Assembly: GCF_022414535.1 (NCBI RefSeq)
Contig: NZ_JADWYM010000026.1
Coordinates: 38,400 to 102,399 of the forward strand
Source: Streptomyces sp. MUM 2J
Lineage (GTDB): Bacteria; Actinomycetota; Actinomycetes; Streptomycetales; Streptomycetaceae
Length of the DNA stretch: 64,000 nt
Direction of reading: 5' to 3'
Part shown: piece after piece, positions 8,471 to 17,200 of the stretch
How positions within the stretch are numbered: position 1 is the first letter of the stretch
Layout of the letters: every line of letters begins with the position of its first letter
Made by a program: the position numbers and the translations under genes
The notes under the pieces: model-generated
Told to the model about the DNA's origin: nothing
Seen by the model: only the letters and a program-made list of their open reading frames with translations
Database searches by the model: none

Positions 8471-8803
8471 GCAGTGACCCTATTACGGCCCCGGACGGCC
8501 CTCGCCGCCGCCCCGCGACCGCGGGCCCCCGGCCGGTTCGGGGCCCGGGCCGGCCGTCGCCGGGCGCGGCGCGGCGGCCTCCGGCCGCCGTGGCGTTGGC
8601 CACAACCGGGGCCGCGCACCCGCTTCCGCGACCCTGCCGCCGGCCCGGCCCGCATCGGTCCAGCGGCCTTGCCCGCACCGGCCGGCGGGCGTTCACCGGG
8701 CAGGCAGGGGGAGCCGGGGGGCTCCGTCCGGCACGGGTCCGCGTCCGTCCACGATGCGGACGGGCGCGGCCGGTCGGCACCGTCCGTCTGCTTTACTGAT
8801 CGC
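8471..8803. other. Divergent intergenic region, no gene seen
   Basis: These 333 bases lie between the start of the small membrane-protein operon and the metNIQ leader peptide. They are very G/C-rich and contain a short hairpin at 8572-8590 (CGGCGGCC, loop TCC, GGCCGCCG). Just before the leader peptide there is a TTTACT hexamer at 8792-8797, a plausible -10 that would make the leader transcript start at or next to its ATG. Confidence 0.4.
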
Positions 8804-8890
8804 ATGACCACGACGAGCTGCCGCATCCTTGCGACCGGGGCGACCATGACGCCCGGTGCTCGCCGCATGTGTCGAATGTGCGCCTTCTAG
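8804..8890 (+). CDS. Met/Cys-rich leader peptide of the metNIQ operon
   Basis: A 28-codon frame ATG...TAG lies 240 bases upstream of the methionine importer. It contains Cys6 and ends in RRMCRMCAF, so Met-Cys-Arg-Met-Cys precedes the stop almost directly. Clustered codons for the transported or related amino acid, close to the stop and followed by hairpins, are the mark of a transcription- or translation-attenuation leader. Initiation may be at ATG 8804 (possibly leaderless, with TTTACT 6 bases upstream) or at ATG 8846, which has GGGG five bases before it and would give a 14-residue peptide. Cysteine-codon leader peptides are described in mycobacteria; assignment here is inference. Confidence 0.6.
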   Translation: MTTTSCRILATGATMTPGARRMCRMCAF

Positions 8891-8947
8891 AGGGCCCCCG
8901 CACCACCCCAGAGTCTCGCGCCCCGAAGCGAGCCACCCCGGCACGTC

Positions 8948-9007
8948 CGTACGGTCAGACCCGTACGTGAGTCCGCCCCCGCCCCCGGCGCCCGAACGGC
9001 GCGGGGG
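8948..9007 (+). promoter_or_regulatory. Candidate attenuator hairpins upstream of metN
   Basis: Two hairpins follow the leader peptide. The first pairs CGTACGG (8948-8954) with CCGTACG (8961-8967). The second pairs 8982-8992 with 8998-9007, a G/C stem of about 10 bp with one bulged G and the loop CGAAC. The second could act as the terminator and the first as a competing or pause structure controlled by ribosome position on the leader. No T-tract follows, so translation-coupled or Rho-dependent control is equally possible. Confidence 0.5.
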
Positions 9008-9129
9008 ACAGCGCGCACCGTTCTTCCCCCGCTTCCACGCCGGCGCGAGCACCGTGCCGCGTTCCCGACCCCATGCACTCCCGCACGGGCACACCCACGC
9101 CCGCGCCCCCGACAGTGACGGAAACCCCA

Positions 9130-10185
9130 GTGATCACCACATCGGGCCTGACGAAGACCTACCGGGCCCCTCGATCCCACGGCCCCGAGGTCACCGCCCT
9201 GGACGGCGTCGACCTCCACGTCCGGGAGGGCGAGGTGTTCGGCGTCATCGGCCAGTCCGGCGCCGGCAAGTCCTCCCTCATCCGCTGCATCAACCTGCTG
9301 GAGCGCCCCACCGCCGGCACCGTGACGGTGGACGGCCGGGACCTCACCGCGCTGGCCGGCCGCGGCCCCCGTGCCTCCCGCGCCCTGCGCGAGGCACGCA
9401 GCCGCATCGGCATGGTCTTCCAGCACTTCAACCTGCTCGCCTCGCGGACCGTGCAGGCCAACGTCGAACTCCCCCTGGAGATCCTCGGCATGTCCCGCCG
9501 GGACCGCGCCCGCAAGGCCATGGACCTGCTCGACCTGGTCGGCCTCGCCGACAAGGCCGGCACCCACCCGGCCCAGCTCTCCGGCGGCCAGAAGCAGCGC
9601 GTGGGCATCGCCCGCGCCCTGGCCGGTGACCCCGGGGTGCTGCTGTCCGACGAGGCCACCAGCGCCCTCGACCCGGAGACCACCCGCTCGATCCTCCAGC
9701 TGCTGCGCGACCTGAACCGGCAACTCGGCCTCACCGTGCTGCTCATCACCCACGAGATGGACGTCGTGAAGTCGGTCTGCGACTCCGCCGCCCTGATGGA
9801 GAAGGGCCGCGTCGTGGAGTCCGGCACCGTCGGCGAACTCCTGGCGACGCCGGGCTCCGCGCTGGCCTCCGCCCTGTTCCCGGTGGGCGGCGAGGCCACC
9901 GGCGCCGACCGCACCGTCGTCGACGTCACCTTCCTCGGCGAGAGCGCCACCCGGCCGGTCATCTCCCGGCTGGCACGCACCTACACCATCGACATCTCCA
10001 TCCTCGGCGCCGCCATCGACACCGTCGGCGGCCGCCAGATCGGCCGCATGCGCATCGAACTGCCCGGCCGCTACGAGGACAACGTCGTACCCATCGGCTT
10101 CCTGCGCGAGCAGGGCCTCCAGGTGGACGTCGTCACCGAACAGGGCCGGCAGCCCGCCCTGGTGAAGGAAGGTGCGCAGAAGTGA
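9130..10185 (+). CDS. metN: Methionine ABC transporter, ATP-binding protein
   Basis: About 351 residues from GTG 9130 (ATG 9073 is an in-frame alternative without a ribosome site; 9130 has GACGGA upstream and gives the usual MITTSGLTK start). It hydrolyses ATP to drive methionine import. Walker A is GQSGAGKSS at about 41-49, the ABC signature LSGGQKQRVGIARAL, Walker B LLSDEATSALD, and the H-loop LLITHEMD. A C-terminal NIL domain of about 90 residues (DVTFLGESATRPVIS onward) is the site where methionine inhibits MetN in E. coli. The stop overlaps the metI start by 4 bp (GTGA). Confidence 0.95.
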   Translation: MITTSGLTKTYRAPRSHGPEVTALDGVDLHVREGEVFGVIGQSGAGKSSLIRCINLLERPTAGTVTVDGRDLTALAGRGPRASRALREARSRIGMVFQHFNLLASRTVQANVELPLEILGMSRRDRARKAMDLLDLVGLADKAGTHPAQLSGGQKQRVGIARALAGDPGVLLSDEATSALDPETTRSILQLLRDLNRQLGLTVLLITHEMDVVKSVCDSAALMEKGRVVESGTVGELLATPGSALASALFPVGGEATGADRTVVDVTFLGESATRPVISRLARTYTIDISILGAAIDTVGGRQIGRMRIELPGRYEDNVVPIGFLREQGLQVDVVTEQGRQPALVKEGAQK

Positions 10186-10916
10186 GCGCGACGAACTGGT
10201 CCGAGATGCAGCCGCTGCTGAGCCAGGCCTGCTGGGACACGTTCTACATGGTGGGCTGGTCCACCCTCGTCGCCGTCGCCGGCGGCCTCCCGCTCGGCAT
10301 CCTCCTCGTGCTCACGGACCGGGGCGGACTCCTGCGCAACACCGCCGCCAACAAGGTCATCGGCCAGCTCGTGAACATCGCCCGCTCGATGCCGTTCATC
10401 ATCCTGATGGTCGCGCTGATGGGCTTCACCCGGTGGATCACCGGTACGACCATCGGCCGCGACGCGGCCATCGTGCCGCTCGCCATCGGAGCGATCCCGT
10501 TCCTCGCACGCCTCGTCGAGACGGCCGTCCGCGAAGTGGACGGCGGACTGGTCGAAGCCGTGCAGGCGATGGGCGGCACCACCTGGACCGTGGTCCGCAA
10601 GGTCCTCGTCCCGGAGTCGCTGCCGTCCCTCGTCTCCAGCACCACCACCACGGTCGTCGCCCTCATCGGCTACTCCGCCATGGCCGGCACCGTCGGCGCC
10701 GGCGGCCTCGGCGACATCGCCATCCGCTACGGCTACCAGCGCTTCGACACCGAACTGATGTGGATCACCGTGGCGATCCTCGCCGTCGTCATCTCGCTCA
10801 TCCAGTTCGCCGGCGACTGCGCGGCCCGCGCCCTGTACCGGCGCGGCGGGCCGTCCTCTCCCGCGCCCGCGCTCAGGTTCCTCAAGGCCGCCACGGCCGG
10901 CAACAGGGCGTCCTGA
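10182..10916 (+). CDS. metI: Methionine ABC transporter, permease
   Basis: A 244-residue inner-membrane permease, the channel of the MetNI importer. Five membrane helices can be read, from FYMVGWSTLVAVAGGLPLGILL to ITVAILAVVISLIQFAG. The EAA loop that docks to MetN is visible as VEAVQAMGGTTWTVVRKVLVPE, including the conserved Ala, Gly and Pro pattern. It starts with GTG at 10182, coupled to metN by a 4-bp overlap. The C-terminal tail (about 25 residues, rich in Arg, Pro and Ser) is longer than in E. coli MetI. It is cotranscribed with metN, and metQ follows after a 63-bp gap. Confidence 0.94.
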   Translation: MSATNWSEMQPLLSQACWDTFYMVGWSTLVAVAGGLPLGILLVLTDRGGLLRNTAANKVIGQLVNIARSMPFIILMVALMGFTRWITGTTIGRDAAIVPLAIGAIPFLARLVETAVREVDGGLVEAVQAMGGTTWTVVRKVLVPESLPSLVSSTTTTVVALIGYSAMAGTVGAGGLGDIAIRYGYQRFDTELMWITVAILAVVISLIQFAGDCAARALYRRGGPSSPAPALRFLKAATAGNRAS

Positions 10917-10930
10917 CGCCCCCACGGACT

Positions 10931-10952
10931 CCCCGTCCCACCCAGGACGGGG
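10931..10952 (+). repeat. Hairpin between metI and metQ
   Basis: CCCCGTCC (10931-10938), loop CACCCA, GGACGGGG (10945-10952): an 8-bp perfect stem in the 63-bp gap. It may be an mRNA processing or stability element that allows metQ to be expressed differently from metNI. Confidence 0.5.
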
Positions 10953-10979
10953 CCGCACCACCAAGAAAAGGCACTTTTC

Positions 10980-11807
10980 GTGCGTAACACCGCCAAGATC
11001 ACCACCGCCGTCCTCGCCGCCGGAGCCCTCACCCTCGGGCTCACCGCCTGCGGCTCGGACAAGGACTCCGGCTCCGGCGCGACCGGGCCCCTGGTCGTCG
11101 CCGCCAGTCCGGTCCCGCACGCCGAGATCCTGAACTACGTCAAGGACCACCTCGCCGAGCAGGCCGGCCTCGACCTGGAGGTCAAGGAGTTCACCGACTA
11201 CGTCACGCCGAACACGGCGACGGAGGACGGCTCCGTGGACGCCAACTACTTCCAGAACCAGCCGTACCTCGACGACTTCAACAAGAAGAAGGGCACCCAC
11301 ATCGTGCCCGTCGTCACGGTGCACCTGGAGCCCCTCGGCCTGTACTCGCACAAGGTGAAGAAGGCCGACGAGCTGAAGAGCGGTGCGACCGTCGCCGTCC
11401 CCAACGACACCGTCAACGAGGCCCGCGCCCTGAAGCTGCTCGCCGCCGGCGGACTCATCACCCTCAGGGACGGCGTCGGCAACGACGCCACCCCCGCGGA
11501 CATCACCGCCAACCCCAGGAACCTCACGTTCAAGGAGCTGGAGGCGGCACTGACCCCGCGCTCCCTGGACGACGTGGACGCGGCCGTCATCAACGGCAAC
11601 TACGCCATCGAGGCCGACCTGAAGCCCGCCGACGACGCCCTCGTCCTGGAGTCGCCGAAGGACAACCCCTACGGCAACTTCCTCGCGGTGAAGAAGGGCA
11701 ACGAGAACGACCCGCGGGTCAGGAAGCTCGCCGAACTCCTCACCTCCCCCGAGGTGAAGAAGTTCATCGGGGACACCTACGCCGGCTCCGTCGTCGCCTC
11801 CTTCTGA
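10980..11807 (+). CDS. metQ: Methionine-binding lipoprotein of the ABC transporter
   Basis: A 275-residue extracytoplasmic solute-binding protein of the NlpA/MetQ family. It starts with GTG at 10980 after an AAGAAAAGG ribosome site. The signal peptide is short and basic, and the lipobox LTAC places the lipidated Cys at residue 24. The mature domain has the expected blocks (VVAASPVPHAEILNYVKDHL, VDANYFQNQPYLDDFN and VAVPNDTVNEARALKLL). It captures L- or D-methionine and delivers it to MetNI. A long terminator-type hairpin follows directly after the stop. Confidence 0.95.
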   Translation: MRNTAKITTAVLAAGALTLGLTACGSDKDSGSGATGPLVVAASPVPHAEILNYVKDHLAEQAGLDLEVKEFTDYVTPNTATEDGSVDANYFQNQPYLDDFNKKKGTHIVPVVTVHLEPLGLYSHKVKKADELKSGATVAVPNDTVNEARALKLLAAGGLITLRDGVGNDATPADITANPRNLTFKELEAALTPRSLDDVDAAVINGNYAIEADLKPADDALVLESPKDNPYGNFLAVKKGNENDPRVRKLAELLTSPEVKKFIGDTYAGSVVASF

Positions 11808-11831
11808 CCCTCCCCCGCACCCGCCCCACCG

Positions 11832-11867
11832 CGCGGGGTCCCCCGGACCGCCCGGGTGGACCCCGCG
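11832..11867 (+). terminator. Terminator of metNIQ
   Basis: A 10-bp outer stem (CGCGGGGTCC, 11832-11841, with GGACCCCGCG, 11858-11867) contains a further inner stem of about 5 bp. It begins 25 bases after the metQ stop. There is no T-tract. Confidence 0.75.
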
Positions 11868-11955
11868 ATGCGGCCGAGTGCTTTCATGCTGCATGCTGGG
11901 CAGTTCAGCACGATCTGAAGTGTCCGAAGGTCTTCTGAAGTTCACGGAGCGGCGC

Positions 11956-12591
11956 ATGACGAGCACCTTCCCCAACATCTCCATCAGCACGGAGCGGTTG
12001 GTGCTGCGCCCCCTCGACGAGGACGACGTCCCCGCCATGGCGGCGATGATGAACGACGAGCAGGTCGCGGCCTGGACCGACGTTCCGCAGCCGTTCACCG
12101 AGGACGGCGCCCGCACCTGGATCACCGGGTACGCGCCCGCCGAGCGGGAGTCCGGCCGCGGACTCGACCTCGCCGTCACCGAGTTCCTCACCCAGCGCCT
12201 GGTCGGCGTCGTGCAGCTCGGCCGGACCGACTGGCACGTGCGTTCCACCGAACTGTCGTACATCGTCGCGCCCTGGGCCCGCGGCGAGGGCTACGCCTCC
12301 GAGGCGGCCCTCGCCACCGCGCAGTGGCTCTTCCGCGACCAGGAGTTCCAGCGGATCGAGGTGCGCACCGCCGCCGACAACACCGCCTCCCAGCAGGTCG
12401 CCCAGAAGATCGGTTGCATCAGCGAGGGGGTGCTGCGCAATGCCTGCATAGCGCACGTGCGTGCCGACGACGGCACCTGGAGCGACGTCCGCACCGACTT
12501 CATCGTGTGGAGCCTGCTGCCCGAGGACCTGGAGGGCGTCGAGGCCGAACTCGCCGACACCGGTTTCACCTCCTACGGAACCTGGAACTGA
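11956..12591 (+). CDS. GNAT-family N-acetyltransferase (RimJ/RimL-like)
   Basis: A 211-residue acetyltransferase. It has the RimJ-type opening (ISTERLVLRPLDEDDVPAMA), the acetyl-CoA motif APWARGEGYASEAALATAQW, and the end-of-domain block RTAADNTASQQVAQKIG with GCISEGVLRNA. These features match the family that acetylates protein N-termini, antibiotics or small amines. ATG 11956 was chosen because CACGGAG lies just upstream. It stands alone between metQ and cobL, and its substrate is unknown. Confidence 0.87.
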   Translation: MTSTFPNISISTERLVLRPLDEDDVPAMAAMMNDEQVAAWTDVPQPFTEDGARTWITGYAPAERESGRGLDLAVTEFLTQRLVGVVQLGRTDWHVRSTELSYIVAPWARGEGYASEAALATAQWLFRDQEFQRIEVRTAADNTASQQVAQKIGCISEGVLRNACIAHVRADDGTWSDVRTDFIVWSLLPEDLEGVEAELADTGFTSYGTWN

Positions 12592-12717
12592 ACCTGCGGG
12601 TGACACCCGTGCCGCGCCACCCGGCCGCGCCGGGTAACCTCACGGGGCCCGCCCGCTGCGCGTGCCACCCCCGGCACGGCCCGCAGACCTGCGTACACCC
12701 CCTGGAGACTGACGACG

Positions 12718-13926
12718 ATGGCCGACCGGGTCACGGTGATCGGCTGGGACGGCTCGCCGCTGACCGCGACGGCGCGTGCCGCCCTGAGCGCCGCCACGCT
12801 GGTGGCCGGCGCCCCCCACCACCTGGCGCTGCCCGAGGTGCCCGCCACCGCCGAACGCATCCGCCTGGGCAGCCTCGCCCTGGCCGCCCGCCGCATCGCC
12901 GCCCACCGCGGCACCGCAGTCGTCCTCGCCGACGGCGACCCCGGCTTCTTCGGTGTCGTACGCACCCTGCGCGCACCCGAGTTCGGGCTGGAGGTCGAGG
13001 TCGTCCCCGGAGTCTCGTCGGTCGCCGCGGCCTTTGCGCGGGCCGGAATGCCCTGGGACGACGCCCAAGTAGTCGTCGCACACCGCCGCACCCTGCGACG
13101 CGCGGTGAACGTATGTCGCGCCCACACAAAGGTCGCGGTTCTCACCGCCCCCGGCGCCGGCCCCGCCGAACTCGGCCTCCTCCTGGAGGGCGTCCACCGC
13201 ACCTTCGTCATCTGCGAGGCCCTGGGCACCGAGCGCGAACAGGTCACCGTCGTCACCTCGGACAAGGCCGCCGACCACACCTGGCGTGACCCCAACGTCG
13301 TCATCGCCGTCGGCCCGGCGGGCGCCGCCGAGGGCGACGCGTGGATCGCCGGCCGGGACCCGTCCGCCGGCCCGCGCGGCTGGGCCCTGCCCGCCCAGGC
13401 CTACGACGGCCCCCTCGGCGAGGGCGAGACCCCTTCGCTGCGGGCAGCGCAGCTCGCCCGCCTCGGCCCGCGCGTCGGCGACCTGGTGTGGGACATCGGC
13501 TGCGGCTCCGGGGCCTTCGCCACCGAGGCGGCCCGTGCCGGGGCGGCCGTCCTCGCCGTCGACCGGGACCCGGAGGCCTGTGCCCGCACCGGCGCCGCCG
13601 CCCGCCGCCACGGCGTCCAGCTCCAGATCGTCCACGGCACCGCCCCGCACGTCCTGGAGAACCTGCCCGAACCGGACGTCGTACGGATCGGCGGCGGGGG
13701 AGCGACCGTGGTCTCGGCGGTCGCCGACCGGCGCCCCCAGCGCATCGTCGCGCACGCCGCCACCCGCGACGAGGCCGAGCTCGTCGGACGCGACCTGACC
13801 GAACACGGGTACGACGCCGAGTGCTCCCTTCTGCAGTCCGTGGAGCTCGACACCCGCCGATGGACGGAGAAAGAGCGGAGCGTCGCCTTCCTGCTCAGCG
13901 GGGTCCTCCCGGACCGCGCCCCGTGA
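12718..13926 (+). CDS. cobL: Precorrin-6Y C5,15-methyltransferase (decarboxylating)
   Basis: A 402-residue bifunctional enzyme of cobalamin synthesis. The N-terminal half (about 1-200) is a CbiE-type tetrapyrrole methylase (VTVIGWDGSPLTATARAAL, VVLADGDPGFFG, VEVVPGVSSVAAAFARAG). The C-terminal half is a CbiT-type SAM methyltransferase with the glycine-rich loop VWDIGCGSGAFATEAA. Together they methylate C5 and C15 and decarboxylate the acetate side chain of precorrin-6Y. A GGAG ribosome site precedes ATG 12718. It lies just upstream of the BluB-CobT and SUMT genes, so this is a dispersed B12/siroheme gene group. Confidence 0.93.
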   Translation: MADRVTVIGWDGSPLTATARAALSAATLVAGAPHHLALPEVPATAERIRLGSLALAARRIAAHRGTAVVLADGDPGFFGVVRTLRAPEFGLEVEVVPGVSSVAAAFARAGMPWDDAQVVVAHRRTLRRAVNVCRAHTKVAVLTAPGAGPAELGLLLEGVHRTFVICEALGTEREQVTVVTSDKAADHTWRDPNVVIAVGPAGAAEGDAWIAGRDPSAGPRGWALPAQAYDGPLGEGETPSLRAAQLARLGPRVGDLVWDIGCGSGAFATEAARAGAAVLAVDRDPEACARTGAAARRHGVQLQIVHGTAPHVLENLPEPDVVRIGGGGATVVSAVADRRPQRIVAHAATRDEAELVGRDLTEHGYDAECSLLQSVELDTRRWTEKERSVAFLLSGVLPDRAP

Positions 13927-14272
13927 TCCTCTCGTCGTACTGCGCGCGGTAGGCTGGCCGATCGTCGCACCACATCCGGTCGTCCGTCACTTCGTCGGTC
14001 AATGTCCGGAAAACGCGCTTGTTTTGGGGTGGGTGTGGTACGGCAGAAGCTGAGGACGCGCAACGTGGCGCAGTCCACAGCGGGCTGTCGCGGATCATGC
14101 TGTCGCGACGGTGCAACGGCCGCGACAATGCCACTCAATGGCTTTGTCGCCTTTTCCGGGCGGGTCGTTCGTGCCGCCGGGCACGCACGCTCGTTCTTCA
14201 CTGCGAGCGGTCGGCGCGCCGTTCCGCGTGAGCTGGGCGTAGAGGCACTAACCGATTGGGCGAGGGGTACGC
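13927..14272. other. Intergenic region upstream of the BluB-CobT gene
   Basis: These 346 bases contain no gene that I can support. I looked for a cobalamin riboswitch, expected near B12 genes, but found no B12-box-like sequence. Several short C/G hairpins are possible, for example around TGTCGCGACGG near 14100. A ribosome site GCGAGGGG lies before ATG 14273. The region is less G/C-rich than its surroundings and presumably holds a promoter. Confidence 0.45.
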
Positions 14273-17200
14273 ATGACCGACACCGGCCAGGTCCCGGGCG
14301 AGGGGCTGCCGGAGAACGCAGGCACGGTGGAACAGCCGGGCGTCGCCGCGCCCGACGCGCACCCCACCCACCTCTCCGAGACCACCGCCGAGGACGAAGA
14401 GCTGCTGCTGCCGGGTTCCGGCGGAGCCTGGGGCAACGAGGTGGCGCCACCCGCGCCCGAGCCGGTCGTCGAAGCCGTGCACGAGCCCGGCCCGCACGAG
14501 CTGTCCGGCCGTGACAGCGGCTCCGTCGATCTCAGCGGTGTCCGCCTGCCGAACCCGACACCGCCGCCCACCGCCCCCACGGCGCCGATCCCGCCGATCA
14601 CCCCCCGCCGGCCGCTGCACCTCGGCCCGCCCATCCCCGACGCCTCGAGCAGCCCGGTCCGCTCCCTCGCCGACCGCGGCCCCGCCGGCGTCCCCGCACG
14701 CCAGCCGGGGCAGCCCGTCGCCGGATCCGAGTACCTCGACGTTCCGCCGACGCGCCAGGCGGCTCCCCAGGGTGCCGCGCCCTGGACCCCGGCCCAGGCC
14801 CCGGTCGCCGCGGGAGAAGCCGCGGCGCAGACGGCTGGTCCACAAGCCGCCGCCCGGGCCTCGCACCCCGAGCCGTCCGGCGCGGCCCAGGCCGCGGTCG
14901 CCCGCCTCACCACGGAGGCGGCCGCGGCAGCCACCCAGACCACGGTCCCCGCGGCACCGGACCAGCCGGCACCGGCCGGTACGGAGCCGGCCGCGTACGC
15001 CGCTGCCGGGAACGGCACACCGGCGGCTCCGGCCGACGCGGCCCCGCAGCAGCAGGCGGCCGGCAACCCCGACGGCGCAGGCGCGGGAGAGCCGGGCGAG
15101 AGCGCGCCGACGGCGCACGCTGCGGCTCCCGCGCCGGTCGCCGAAGCGGCGCTTCCGGTCGACGGGGCCGTCGTTCCCGCCGCCGGGCCGGGCGAGCCGC
15201 AGCCCGCGGAGGGTGGCGCGGACGCCGTGACCCGGGAGGTGGGCCGGGACACGCCGCCGACGGACGGCGCGCTGCCGGGTACCGGGGACCCGCAGGCCCC
15301 CGGGGCGCCCGCTGCGACGTCTGCACCCGGCGCCGAGGAGACAGCCGCCGAGACGGCCGTGACGGCGGCCGACGGTGTGCCGGCGGCTCCGGAGACGCAG
15401 CCGCCGGCCGAGGCCGCCGTGCCCGTGCAGGAGGCCGTGCCCGTGCAGGAGGCCGTGCCCGTGCAGGCCGCCGTCCCCGCGCAGGGGGCCGTGCCCGGCG
15501 CCGAGACGGTGCCTGCAGCCGAGCCGGTGCCGGCGCCGGAGGGTGCCTTTGGCGCCGACGTCCCGGTCGCGCCCACGGTCGGTGAAGCGCACGCCGCCCC
15601 CGCCGCGGAGCCCGGCGTGCCCGATGGCGCCGGCGCGCCCGCGGAGGCCGAGGCCGTCGCGGGGGCCGAGCCCGTTCCCGAGGGCGCCCCCGTGCCGGAT
15701 GCGGCGGCCGTTCCCGGGGCCGCCCCGGGTCCCGAGGCCGCCCCGGTCTCCGCGGCCGACCCGGCCGACGTCTCCGTGACGCCCTCCGAGGAGGCCGCGG
15801 AGCCCGGCGCGGCACCGGCAGCCGTGCCGGTCGCGCCGGAGGGGGAGTCCACCCCCGCACAGACCGCGCCGCTCCCGGCCCGGGAAGAGACGCCCGCCTC
15901 CGAGGCTCCGGCCTCCGGAGCTCCGGCGGCCGGTCCGCTCGCGCCCGAAGCACCGGCGCCCCAAGCCGGAGCGCCCGAGGTGGTCGTGCCCGAAACGCTG
16001 GCGCCCGAGGCGGTCGCGCCGGAAACAGTCGCGCCCGACGCCCCCGCACCGGTGGCCGTCGCCCCGCAGGAGTCCCCGGCCGGGGACCAGCGGCCCCGGA
16101 CACCCACCACCCCCGAGGCGGCCCCCGGCACCGGCACCGCGCAGCAGTTCCCGCCGGCGCCCGTGCCCGGCCCGGAGGCCGTTGCCGGCGCGCCGTCGGC
16201 CGAGCCGGGTCAACCGGCCACCGCCCCCGTGCCCGAAGCGGCGCCGGACCAGGTGCCCGACACCGCCCCCGCCTCCGCCCCCGATGCGGCCCAGCGGGCC
16301 CCGGAGCCGGCCGCGGAGCAGGGAGCCCCGCAGGCCCCCGAGCCGATGGCCGCGCAGGCCTCCGCCGAGGTCGAGCAGCCCCTGGGTGCCCCCGCCCCCC
16401 TGCCGCAGCCCGCGGAATCCGTACAGCCCCAGGACACGCAGCCCATGCCCGACGCACCACCCGGCCTCGACCCGCAGTTCCCGCAGGGGCCCGCGGTGGC
16501 GCAGCCCGGTGCCACGGAGACATCCGGCGACGACCTGGCGGCGCGGATCGTGGAGGCCGCCCGGTCCGCGGACACCACGGCCGGGCAGCCCGCCGCGGTG
16601 GTTCCGCCCCACGGGCACCCGTTGTCGGCCCGGACCGGGCCGGAGCAGCCGATCGGCCAGTTCGTGCCGGTCGAGGGCAGCGTGCCGACCGCTCCGCACC
16701 TCGCGCCCACCCCGCCGCACCCCCTGACCCTGCCGGTGGAGCACCACCAAGCCCCCGAACCCGGCGCCGGCGCCGTCCCCGCACCCCGCGGGGCCGACGC
16801 GGCCGGGCCCGCCCCCGAGCCGGGCCCCGGAGCCGACGTCGTGCAGCAGGCCGAGGACCTGCCGACCACGGCCGCCGACCAGGAGGACCACGCCGACCAG
16901 GCAGAAGCCGGGCAGCCCGCCACTGCGGCGGACGTACCGCAATCCGCCGGTCCGGCCGCTCCCGGGTACGACGAGGCCGAGCGCGAGGCCGTCCTGAAGG
17001 TGATGCGCGAGCGCCGTGACATCCGCAACGGCTTCCGCGACGACCCGATCCCGCACGACGTGCTCCTCCGCGTCCTGGAGGCCGCGCACCACGCACCGTC
17101 GGTCGGCCACTCCCAGCCGTGGGACTTCGTCGTCATCCGGTCCGCCGAGACCCGGCGGGCCATGCACGAACTGGCGATGCGTCAGCGCGAGGCGTACGCC

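Noticed and set aside
8890..9130. SAM riboswitch before metN
   Set aside because: The conserved SAM-I or SAM-IV core could not be seen; the leader peptide and hairpins explain the region better.
13927..14272. Cobalamin riboswitch before the BluB-CobT gene
   Set aside because: No B12-box-like sequence or expected conserved pairing was found, although the context would suit one.
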